In this document: in pieces, positions 9,703 through 17,158 of the stretch | How the letters are laid out: each line of letters begins with the position of its first letter | How positions within the stretch are numbered: the stretch's first letter is position 1 | Origin: Actinomycetota bacterium | GTDB taxonomy: Bacteria; Actinomycetota; Acidimicrobiia; Acidimicrobiales; JAJPHD01 | DNA: 64,000 nucleotides | Assembly (NCBI GenBank): GCA_021325455.1 | Contig: JAJPHD010000026.1 | Location: forward strand, 62,001-126,000 | Direction: 5' to 3' | Translations under genes and position numbers: made by a program | The notes under the pieces: model-generated | The model's database searches: none | What the model saw: the letters and a program-made list of their open reading frames with translations, nothing else | Told to the model about the DNA's origin: nothing

Positions 9703-9776
9703 GGGGGCGTAGCTCAGTTGGTAGAGCGCTTGACTGGCAGTCAAGAGGTTCGTGGGTTCGAGTCCCATCGCCTCCA
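9703..9776 (+). tRNA. tRNA-Ala(GGC)
   Basis: A cloverleaf can be drawn by hand: acceptor GGGGGCG/CGCCTCC with the alanine-identity G3:U70 wobble pair, D-stem GCTC/GAGC, anticodon stem CTTGA/TCAAG with loop CTGGCAG (anticodon GGC, reading GCC), a 6-nt variable region and T-arm GTGGG-TTCGAGT-CCCAT. The discriminator base is A. CCA is not encoded (CGA follows). A TAAGGT hexamer at 9686-9691 could be its -10 box. Confidence 0.95.
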
Positions 9777-9798
9777 CGACCACGGGCCGCAGCTCGGG

Positions 9799-9819
9799 GC
9801 GGATGGTCATGCCATCCGT
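9799..9819 (+). terminator. Hairpin downstream of tRNA-Ala
   Basis: CGGATGG-TCATG-CCATCCG forms a 7-bp stem (plus a terminal G-T pair) with a 5-nt loop about 25 nt after the tRNA. No T-tract follows. It is a plausible terminator or processing signal. The remaining bases before the amidohydrolase show no gene. Confidence 0.4.
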
Positions 9820-9968
9820 GCCGGGAGCAGGGCGGTTGCAGAGGGTCCCCGCTGGGCCACCGGCCCCCTCGAGAGTCACCGGGCCCCTTGTCCGCCCCCG
9901 GCACGCCGGCGAGTGGCGCTCCGGGGCCGGGAAGGGGCACGTGCAAGGCACAAGCAGAGAGGATCCCG

Positions 9969-11099
9969 ATGCTCGACCTGGGCCAACTCGAGCTGGTCGA
10001 CCACCATTGCCACGGTGTCGTCCGGCGTGAGCTCGGGCCGGCCGAGTTCGAGACCTACCTGAGCGAGTCCGGAGCCCCCCCGCCCGGCCTGAGCAACTTC
10101 GACACCCAGCTGGGCTTCAGCCTCCGGCGGTGGTGTGCTCCGGTCCTCGGGCTGGAGGCGCACGCCTCACCGGAGGCTTACCTTCGCCGTCGTGGCGAGC
10201 TCGGGACCGGCGAGGTGACCCGGCTCCTCCTCGGGGCATCCGGGATCACCACCTTCCTGGTGGACACCGGCTATCGGTCGCAGGAGTTGCTGAGCCCTCA
10301 GGAGCTGGCCGGGCTGGCAGGAGGATGGGCTGGAGAGGTGGTGCGCCTGGAGGCCCTGGCGGAGGAAGTGGCCGCCGCCGGCACCAGCGCCACGGGGTTC
10401 TCAGCCGCCTTCGACGATGCCCTGGACCTGGCCTGTGCCACCGCCGTGGGGCTCAAGTCGGTCGTGGCCTACCGCTACGGGCTCGATTTCGACCCCCATC
10501 CCCCCGCCCCGGTGGAGGTCGCCGCCGCCGCTGGAGAATGGCTCCGGCGGGGCGAGGGGGCCTCGGCCTTCCGCCTCGACCACCCCGTGCTGCTCCGCCA
10601 CGTAATCTGGGCGGGCGCCAACCGGGGCCTGCCGCTGCAGTTCCACGTCGGCTACGGGGACCCCGACCTGCGGCTCCATCGCTCGGACCCGGCCCTGCTC
10701 ACCGATTTCCTGGTGGCGAGCCAGCCCCTGGGCACGCCGGTCATGCTCTTGCACTGCTACCCGTACCATCGGCAGGCGGGGTACCTCGCTGCCGTATTCC
10801 CCCACGTCTACATGGATCTGGGCTTGGCCCTCAACTACGTGGGCCCTCGCGCCTCCGCCCTGTTGGCCGAGGCCCTCGAGCTGACGCCCTTCGACAAGAT
10901 GCTCTTCTCCTCGGACGCCTTCGGCCTCCCCGAGCTCTACTACCTGGGGGCCACCTCGTTCCGCCAGGGGCTGGCCGAGGTGCTCGGCTCCTGGGTGGCC
11001 GAGGGACGCTGGTCCGCAGCTGATGCCGAGCGGGTGGCGGCAACCATCGGCAGCGGGACCGCCCGGCGGCTCTATGCCACCGGGCCCCACGGGCGCTGA
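9969..11099 (+). CDS. Amidohydrolase-2 family protein (FluG/glutamine-synthetase-associated type)
   Basis: 376 residues. It has the metal-dependent hydrolase opening VDHHCHG, then GLPLQFHVGYGDPDLRL, MLLHCYPYHRQAGYLAAVFPHVY(M)D and LFSSDAFGLPELYYLG near the C terminus. This is the pattern of the amidohydrolase domain that is fused to glutamine synthetase in FluG-like proteins and also occurs alone. The expected chemistry is hydrolysis of a C-N bond or decarboxylation in a TIM barrel; the substrate is unknown. The ATG at 9969 is chosen over an upstream in-frame ATG because AGAGAGG sits at proper spacing and conserved sequence begins here. It heads a run of peptidase/amidohydrolase genes, which supports a role in amide catabolism. 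Confidence 0.8.
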   Translation: MLDLGQLELVDHHCHGVVRRELGPAEFETYLSESGAPPPGLSNFDTQLGFSLRRWCAPVLGLEAHASPEAYLRRRGELGTGEVTRLLLGASGITTFLVDTGYRSQELLSPQELAGLAGGWAGEVVRLEALAEEVAAAGTSATGFSAAFDDALDLACATAVGLKSVVAYRYGLDFDPHPPAPVEVAAAAGEWLRRGEGASAFRLDHPVLLRHVIWAGANRGLPLQFHVGYGDPDLRLHRSDPALLTDFLVASQPLGTPVMLLHCYPYHRQAGYLAAVFPHVYMDLGLALNYVGPRASALLAEALELTPFDKMLFSSDAFGLPELYYLGATSFRQGLAEVLGSWVAEGRWSAADAERVAATIGSGTARRLYATGPHGR

Positions 11100-11174
11100 C
11101 CGCCGCCGCTGCCCGGCTCCCGCTCGGCCCGGCTTCAATGCCGGAGCTGCGATGGTGGCTACATTCGTCCTCCT

Positions 11175-12275
11175 ATGGGAACCGGTCCTTACATCTTCGA
11201 CGGGCACAACGACCTGCCCTGGGCCATGCGGAACCTGTGCGACTACGACCTCGACCAGGTGGAGCTGGACGGGAACGTGCCGGACCTGCAGACCGACCTC
11301 CCCCGATTGCGCGCAGGAGGTGTCGGGGCCCAGTTCTGGTCGCTCTACGTCCCCTGCTCGCTGGCCGACGACAAGGCGGTGACGGCGACCCTGGAGCAGG
11401 TCGACTTCGTCCGGCGTTTCGCGGCCCGCTATCCCGAGCACCTGGGCCTCGCAGCCACCGCCGACGAAGTGGAGCAGGTCGCCGCCTCGGGGCGTATCGC
11501 TTGCCTCATGGGCATCGAGGGAGGCCATTCGATCGCGGGGTCTCTCGGAGCGCTACGGGCCCTTCACCACCTCGGGGCGCGCTACATGACCCTCACTCAC
11601 AATGCCAACGTCCCCTGGGCAGACTCCGCGACCGACACGCCGGCCATCGGGGGCCTCAACCACTTCGGGCTCGAGGTCGTGGCCGAGATGAACCGGATGG
11701 GGATGTTCGTGGACCTGAGCCATGTCTCGCCCGGTGTCATGCGCGATGCCCTGGACGCCAGCCGGGCCCCGGTCATCTTCAGCCACAGCAGCGCCCGGGA
11801 GCTCTGTGACAACCCACGGAACGTCCCCGACGACGTGCTGGCCCGGCTGCCTGCCAACGGCGGGGTGTGCATGGTGACGTTCGTGCCCGCCTTCGTCTCC
11901 CAGGGGGTGTCGACCTGGATGGCGGAGTGCAAGCAGGCGGTGCAGGAGGCGGGCGGCGATCCACGCAACGTCGACGAGGTGCAAGCGGTGATGAAGGAGC
12001 GTCAGGCCACCGACCCGCCGCCCCGTTGCACGGTCCAGGACGTGGCCGACCACGTCGACCATGTGCGTGCAGTGGCTGGCGTGGACCATGTGGGCCTGGG
12101 CGGGGACTACGACGGTTCGTCGAAGTTCCCCGAGGGAATGCCGGACGTCTCCTCCTATCCCCTTCTCCTCGATGTGCTGGCTGAAAGAGGCTGGTCCGCC
12201 ACCGACCTCACCAAGCTGGCCCACGCCAATGTGCTGCGGGCCATGAGGGACATGGAGGCCGTGGCCAGGAGCTAG
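11175..12275 (+). CDS. Membrane-dipeptidase family (M19) metallopeptidase
   Basis: 366 residues of the renal-dipeptidase family, dinuclear-zinc enzymes that cleave dipeptides, including ones with a C-terminal D-residue. Ligand motifs are visible in order: FDGHNDLP near residue 9, IEGGHSI near 115, LTHNANVPWADS, DLSHVS near 180, FSHSSAREL near 200 and LGGDYDG near 300. There is no signal peptide or lipid-anchor site, so it should be cytoplasmic. A TACATT box 9 nt before the ATG suggests its own promoter. With the downstream M55 D-aminopeptidase it suggests use of D-amino-acid peptides, but the substrate is not readable from sequence. Confidence 0.9.
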   Translation: MGTGPYIFDGHNDLPWAMRNLCDYDLDQVELDGNVPDLQTDLPRLRAGGVGAQFWSLYVPCSLADDKAVTATLEQVDFVRRFAARYPEHLGLAATADEVEQVAASGRIACLMGIEGGHSIAGSLGALRALHHLGARYMTLTHNANVPWADSATDTPAIGGLNHFGLEVVAEMNRMGMFVDLSHVSPGVMRDALDASRAPVIFSHSSARELCDNPRNVPDDVLARLPANGGVCMVTFVPAFVSQGVSTWMAECKQAVQEAGGDPRNVDEVQAVMKERQATDPPPRCTVQDVADHVDHVRAVAGVDHVGLGGDYDGSSKFPEGMPDVSSYPLLLDVLAERGWSATDLTKLAHANVLRAMRDMEAVARS

Positions 12276-12392
12276 CCGAGGTCGGCGCCTTCGGATCGGG
12301 TCGTCCGGGGCAGCGACCATCACGCTCTGGCACACGCACTCCGGCGAGCAGATCGAGGTCACGGTCGGCGCCGCCTCGTGCTCGACCTCTGC

Positions 12393-13235
12393 CTAGCGTC
12401 TCCCGGGAGCTCGGCCGCTGCTCTTGCGGCCGACGAGGTGAAAGGCTCGGCTGAGCTGGCGGTAGGGGTCCCGGCGGCTCGCTTCGAGCTCCACCGCTGC
12501 CGCCCCCTCCCATTCCGCCAGAGCCACCTTGGCACCGCTGAGCTCCAGCCAGTCGACGAAAAGCCAGACCCCGTACCACTCCAGCGGCTCTACACCCGAT
12601 CTGCGCATCAGGTCGCTCAGCTCGTCCACGGTGTCGGCCCGCCCTGGAACCCCCAGCACCCCGATCTCGCTCCGGGCATCGAACGAGGCCAGGGCGTCAG
12701 CCCACCGCCGCTCCATGGCTGGCCGCACCGCCATGGCTCTGGCGTTGCCCGTCATCACCGACACCACCCCTCCGCCATCGGCGCAACGGCACAGCTGGTC
12801 GAGGAGGGGCCCCGACTGGGCCAGGTAGCCGAGCACGCCGTGGCACAGCACACCGGCATAGCGCCGGCCGCCCACTGCCTCCTCGGCGTGGAGCCCGTCC
12901 GCCTCCAGCAGGCGCACCCGGCGCCGGGCCTCGGCGCTCAGCCCCTGCAGCCGCTGGCGCGCCTTGCCCAGCATCGCCGGGGAGGGATCGAGCAGGGTGA
13001 CGTCGTAGCCGGCCTGGGCCAGGGGGAACGACTGGTGGCCCGCTCCACCCCCGACATCCAGCACGGACGCCGGGGGTGGCACCAGGTGCTCCATGAGCTG
13101 ATGGTGGACCACGTAGGTGCGCACATAGCCCTTGACGGACGCATACGCCTCGTCGGCGAACTTGTCGGCCAGGCCGGCCCAAGCATCCCCGGGCACGAGC
13201 GCAATGTAACTGCCGACCGCAGACCGCGCTGGCAA
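12393..13235 (-). CDS. Class I SAM-dependent methyltransferase, CmoM/SmtA-like
   Basis: 280 residues with a Rossmann methyltransferase core: motif I VLDVGGGAGHQSFPLA near residues 57-72, the acidic strand LLDPSPAML, and GGGVVSVMTGNARA. The flanking text (LADKFADEAYASVKGYVR at the start, AVELEASRRDPYRQLSRAFHLVGRK at the end) resembles CmoM, which methyl-esterifies carboxymethoxyuridine in tRNA wobble position 34 of gammaproteobacteria. Whether an actinobacterial homolog does this is unknown, and a small-molecule methyltransferase is possible. The start is TTG, with no better alternative nearby. The gene runs against its neighbours. The 117-base gap on its 3' side holds no supported gene. Confidence 0.75.
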   Translation of the reverse strand: MPARSAVGSYIALVPGDAWAGLADKFADEAYASVKGYVRTYVVHHQLMEHLVPPPASVLDVGGGAGHQSFPLAQAGYDVTLLDPSPAMLGKARQRLQGLSAEARRRVRLLEADGLHAEEAVGGRRYAGVLCHGVLGYLAQSGPLLDQLCRCADGGGVVSVMTGNARAMAVRPAMERRWADALASFDARSEIGVLGVPGRADTVDELSDLMRRSGVEPLEWYGVWLFVDWLELSGAKVALAEWEGAAAVELEASRRDPYRQLSRAFHLVGRKSSGRAPGRR

Positions 13236-13336
13236 GGCGGGCCTAGGCTCACGCCAGAGGGTCGTCCGGCCCTCCTGCCGGGGCGTTCCGGTGTGCCCCT
13301 CCAGGCCGGCCGGACAGACGAAAGGAGGAGGAGCAC

Positions 13337-14575
13337 GTGAGCCGTACGGTCCTTTCGAACGCCGTCCTGGTGGACGGGACAGGCGGCGAGCCGGTCGAAG
13401 GTGCCCACCTGGTCGTGGAGGACGGGCGTATCGCCGACATATCCCGCCGCCAGGTGGGCGAAGCGGACCGCTCCATCGACTGCGCGGGGCGGACCGTGCT
13501 GCCGGGGCTGATCGATTGCCATGTGCACATCGGCGCCGTGGAGGAGAACATCACCGAGCAGCAGCGGCGCTATTTCGCCTCCGAGCTGGCCCTCCGGATG
13601 GGGTCCGTCCTCACCCAGATCCTCCACCAGGGGTTCACCACGGTCAGGGACGCCGGGGGCGCCGACGCCGGGTTCCGCCGGGCGATCGAAGGGGGCGTGG
13701 TGGCTGGCCCCAGGCTCCTGGTGTCGGGCCGGCCCCTGTCCCAGACCGGCGGCCACGGGGACAGCAGGCTGGCGACCGAGCCAGGCGGGGCCCCTTCTCC
13801 GAGTTGGCCCCAGGTCGGCATGGTGAAGTGGATCGCCGACGGCCCCGACGAGGTGCGCAAGGCGGTGAGGGAGAACCTCCGCCAGGGTGTCGACCAGATC
13901 AAGGTGATGGCCAGCGGGGGGGTCATGTCGCCCACCGACAAGCTCACCTCGGTCCAGTACTCCCTCGAGGAGCTGCAGGTGGCGGTGGAGACAGCGGCTG
14001 CCGCCGGGACCTACGTCCTTGCTCACGCCTACACGCCAGCGGCCATCCGCAACTGCGTGCAGGCAGGAGTACGGTCCATCGAGCACGGCAACTTCCTGGA
14101 CGCCGGCACCGCCGCCCTCATGGCCGAGCGGGGGACGTTCCTGGTGCCCACTCTGGTCACCTACGAGAAGCTGTACGAGGAAGGGGAGCGTCGCGGGTTG
14201 CCCAGGGAGAGCCTGGAGAAGGCCGCCCAGGTCTACGATGCCGGCCTGGAAGGTCTCCGCCGGGCCGAGGAAGCCGGTGTCAGGATCGCCTCCGGCTCTG
14301 ACCTTCTCGGCGGTTGGGCCGTGCACAAGGCCAGGGAGCTGCAGATAAAGGCCCAGGTGCTGGGCCCGATGGGGGCGATCGTGGCCGCCACCAGGAGCTC
14401 AGCCGAGCTGCTGGGCCTGGATGGGGAGGTGGGAACCCTGGAGGTGGGCAAGCAGGCCGACCTGCTGGTGGTGGACGGGGACCCGCTGGAGGACCTCTCC
14501 TTGCTGGCGAAGCCCAAGTGCCTGGCCGTCATCATGAAGGGCGGGGTCACCTATCGAGATGACCTGGGCAGCTGA
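13337..14575 (+). CDS. Amidohydrolase, imidazolonepropionase/Xaa-Pro-dipeptidase-like
   Basis: 412 residues. The composite layout is typical of this amidohydrolase group: a beta-sandwich N terminus, then GLIDCHVHIG near residue 60 (HxH metal site), a QIKVMASGGVMSP segment carrying the usual metal-bridging lysine region, LAHAYTP, SIEHGNFLD, the aspartate block ASGSDLLGG, and a closing sandwich strand (LEVGKQADLLVVDGDPLEDL). Relatives hydrolyse imidazolones, N-acyl amino acids or Xaa-Pro peptides. Nothing here decides which. The GTG start follows a strong AAAGGAGGAG Shine-Dalgarno. It is probably co-transcribed with the M55 gene 54 nt downstream. Confidence 0.85.
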   Translation: MSRTVLSNAVLVDGTGGEPVEGAHLVVEDGRIADISRRQVGEADRSIDCAGRTVLPGLIDCHVHIGAVEENITEQQRRYFASELALRMGSVLTQILHQGFTTVRDAGGADAGFRRAIEGGVVAGPRLLVSGRPLSQTGGHGDSRLATEPGGAPSPSWPQVGMVKWIADGPDEVRKAVRENLRQGVDQIKVMASGGVMSPTDKLTSVQYSLEELQVAVETAAAAGTYVLAHAYTPAAIRNCVQAGVRSIEHGNFLDAGTAALMAERGTFLVPTLVTYEKLYEEGERRGLPRESLEKAAQVYDAGLEGLRRAEEAGVRIASGSDLLGGWAVHKARELQIKAQVLGPMGAIVAATRSSAELLGLDGEVGTLEVGKQADLLVVDGDPLEDLSLLAKPKCLAVIMKGGVTYRDDLGS

Positions 14576-14629
14576 GGAGCGCAGCACGGACCCGCGACGG
14601 TGGGGCCGGCCCGACTCGCAGGAGCGCGC

Positions 14630-15472
14630 ATGAAGGTGCACATATCGATGGACATGGAGGGCGTGGCCGGGGTGGCAGCTGGTGCCGACACCACCCTCGG
14701 CGCCCCCCACTACGAGTACTGCCGCCGTCTCATGACCGGTGAGTGCAACGCCGCCATCGCCGGTTGCTTCGATGCGGGGGCTGCCGAGGTGGTGGTGAAC
14801 GACTCCCACGGCACCATGCTCAACCTCTTGCAGGAGGAGCTCGACGAGCGGGCCAGGGTCGTCCGGGGCAGGCCCAAGCCCCTCGGGATGATGCAGGCGC
14901 TGGACCGGGGCATGGATGCCACCTTGTTCATCGGCTACCACGCTGCTGCCGGCCATGGTGACGGGGTGCTCAACCACACGATGAGGGGGCGCGACCTCCT
15001 GAGGGTCTCCCTGAACGGCGAGATGGCCGGAGAGCTGAGGCTGAACGCCGCCATGGCAGGCTGGCACGGGGTCCCCGTGGCCCTGGTCTCGGGGGACGAC
15101 GTGGTTTGCCGAGAAGCCCGTGAGACCCTGCCCGGCACCGGAGTCGTGGAGGTGAAGGAGGCCATCGACAAGTACACCGCCTTGTCCCTCCATCCCGGCA
15201 GAGCCAGGCAAGCCATACGTCAGGGAGCGGCCTCCGCCCTCGAGCGCCTCGCCGAGATCCGGCCCTACCGGGTGGACCCTCCCTTCGCCCTCAGGATCGA
15301 GTGGAGCTCCACCAGCATTGCCTCTTGGTGTGAAGGTGTCCCCGGAGTGAAGCGGGTCTCCCCCCGGGAGGTCGAGTACGTCTCCAGCGACTATCCGGAG
15401 GTCTACCGCCTGCTCAGGGTCCTCCTGATGGTGGCCAGCGCCTCCACCGGGACGCCTCACTCCTACGACTGA
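14630..15472 (+). CDS. M55 family D-aminopeptidase (DppA-like)
   Basis: 280 residues. The zinc-binding start is MKVHISMDMEGVAGV (the DMEG signature), followed by VNDSHGTMLN near residue 60, GYHAAAGHGDGVLNHT near 105 and MAGELRLNAAMAGWHGVPVALVSGDD. These are the hallmarks of DppA, a decameric D-aminopeptidase that releases N-terminal D-residues from D-Ala-D-Ala and similar peptides. The ATG at 14630 is chosen over an upstream frame start because the DMEG strand must be N-terminal and AGGAG precedes it. Together with the M19 dipeptidase, the MFS gene and the peptide-type binding protein nearby, it points to scavenging of D-peptides or peptidoglycan-derived peptides. Confidence 0.9.
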   Translation: MKVHISMDMEGVAGVAAGADTTLGAPHYEYCRRLMTGECNAAIAGCFDAGAAEVVVNDSHGTMLNLLQEELDERARVVRGRPKPLGMMQALDRGMDATLFIGYHAAAGHGDGVLNHTMRGRDLLRVSLNGEMAGELRLNAAMAGWHGVPVALVSGDDVVCREARETLPGTGVVEVKEAIDKYTALSLHPGRARQAIRQGAASALERLAEIRPYRVDPPFALRIEWSSTSIASWCEGVPGVKRVSPREVEYVSSDYPEVYRLLRVLLMVASASTGTPHSYD

Positions 15473-15497
15473 GTGGGGGATCCATGCCCCGCCACGT

Positions 15498-16994
15498 CTA
15501 GGAAGGGCCGACGGCGGGAGGGGGGAAGGCCGGGGTCCCGGCGGGAGGGCCCCGGTGGCCGGAGCCGGTGGCGAACCCCTTGTGCTCGAAGAGGTCGATG
15601 ACCTCGTCCACCGGCAGGCCCTTGGTCTCGGGCAGGAACAGGGCCACGAAGACCAGGGCTGCGACCGACAGGGCGGCGAAGCACACCATGACCCAGGCCA
15701 ACCCGATCGTCTTCTGCCAGGCCGGGAAGACCTCGATGATGACGAAGTTGGCCACCCAGTCGGCTATGGCCCCTATGGCCGCGGCCCGGCCCCGGACGGC
15801 GGTGGGGAAGACTTCGCCCTGGATCAGCCAACCGGTGCCGCCGACCCCGATGGCGAAGGAGGCGATGAACAGGTCGAGCCCGATCATGAGCACGATGATC
15901 TTGGGCAGCCCGGCCGCGAAGGCAAGCCCCCCTGCGCCCATCAGCATGAAGGCCGTCATGCCCAGGTAGCCGCCGAGGGCCAGCGGCCTCCGTCCCCGGC
16001 CGTCGATGAGTCGGAAGGCGAAATAGGTGGCCACCACGTTCACCGCACCCATGATCGCCGTCACCTCCACGCCGGCAATGGCAGCTGACACGGCGCTCGC
16101 CCCGGGCCCGTGGAAGTAGGGAGAGAGGATGTGCGGTCCGTAGTAGAAGGGGATGTTGATGCCGGTGATCTGCTGGAATATGAAGAAGACGCAGACCACG
16201 ACCAAGGCTCGCTTGACCCCGTAGGTCCACGAGGTCTGCTGCTTCTCGGAGCGTTGGCTCTCCTGGCGCACGAGCTGGTCGGCAGTCTGGCGCACCTGCT
16301 CCTCGGTGACGTCCAGCTCGAGCATGGCCAGGGACCTGCGAGCCTTGTCGAACTGCCCCTGGCGCATCAGCCACCTGGGGGACTCGGGCATCTTGGTCCG
16401 CAGCGCCAGCCCGATGACTGCCGGGATGGCCCCGAGGCCCAGCATGAGCCTCCAGTCTGCACCGGTGGCCGAGTGGGGAGCGGCCGAGAGGATGATGATG
16501 GCGACGATGTAGGAGGCGAGGATCCCGATCGTGATCATCCACTGCTGGATGATGCTCAGGGCTCCCCGCCTGCCCCGGGGGGCGAACTCGGCTATGTAGG
16601 CGGTGGCGATGGCCGAGTCGGCCCCGACGGCCAGGCCGATGAGGGTGCGGGAGGCGAGGAGCATGTCGGCGTTGACCGTGAGCGCGGACAGGATGGCCCC
16701 GACGGCGTAGATGAGGGCGTCGGCGATCAGCAGCGACTTGCGCCCGAACCTGTCGGTCAGGGGCCCGGCGATGAGGGCGCCCACCGCGGCCCCGATGGAT
16801 GCCCCGGCCACCAGGTAACCCGTGGCGAAGCTGGACAGGTGGTAGGGGATGAAGCCCAGGGCCGAGCCGATGTCGGAGGTGTCGTAGCCGAACAGGAAAC
16901 CCCCGATGCAGGCCAGAAGGGCGAGGTACCAGTAGAAGGAAGTCGGGGGGCGGCTGTCGAGGTTCTCGAGTACCCCCGGTGCGACCTCGCTCAT
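15498..16994 (-). CDS. MFS transporter, sugar-porter (SP) family
   Basis: 498 residues with about 12 hydrophobic segments. SP-family signatures are present: GFLFGYDTSDIGSAL in the first helix, DRFGRK between helices 2 and 3, PESPRWLM before the central loop, GRGRRPL in the second half and PETKG at the end. SP proteins are usually proton symporters for sugars but also carry organic acids, and this branch's cargo is unknown. The ATG at 16994 has AGAGGAGG upstream. The longer upstream frame lacks a membrane-protein character. It lies downstream of the binding-protein/hyu genes on the same strand with a 164-base gap that holds no gene. Confidence 0.88.
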   Translation of the reverse strand: MSEVAPGVLENLDSRPPTSFYWYLALLACIGGFLFGYDTSDIGSALGFIPYHLSSFATGYLVAGASIGAAVGALIAGPLTDRFGRKSLLIADALIYAVGAILSALTVNADMLLASRTLIGLAVGADSAIATAYIAEFAPRGRRGALSIIQQWMITIGILASYIVAIIILSAAPHSATGADWRLMLGLGAIPAVIGLALRTKMPESPRWLMRQGQFDKARRSLAMLELDVTEEQVRQTADQLVRQESQRSEKQQTSWTYGVKRALVVVCVFFIFQQITGINIPFYYGPHILSPYFHGPGASAVSAAIAGVEVTAIMGAVNVVATYFAFRLIDGRGRRPLALGGYLGMTAFMLMGAGGLAFAAGLPKIIVLMIGLDLFIASFAIGVGGTGWLIQGEVFPTAVRGRAAAIGAIADWVANFVIIEVFPAWQKTIGLAWVMVCFAALSVAALVFVALFLPETKGLPVDEVIDLFEHKGFATGSGHRGPPAGTPAFPPPAVGPS

Positions 16995-17158
16995 GACTCG
17001 GCCTCCTCTCACGCTGGGGTGCTCATCACAGCGCGCCCGGCCCCCCGTGTCAATCCGTGCCCCGGCCAAGTCAGTGCCGAGGGAGCTAGCCGATCGTGCG
17101 CTCAAGAGTCAGCGTCGTGGCCGAGCTCCTGCCTCTCCCCCCGCCTTTCGACAGCTGC

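Noticed and set aside
9629-9946. N-terminal extension of the acyl-CoA dehydrogenase frame through the tRNA gene
   Set aside because: It would place tRNA-Ala inside a gene on the other strand; conserved sequence and a good ribosome site begin at 9628.
12295-12397. Short frame reading SSGAATITLWHTHSGEQIEV after the M19 gene
   Set aside because: It recalls the start of a sugar-binding protein but has no start codon, ends after about 30 codons and overlaps no conserved block. Chance or a tiny remnant; not enough to annotate.
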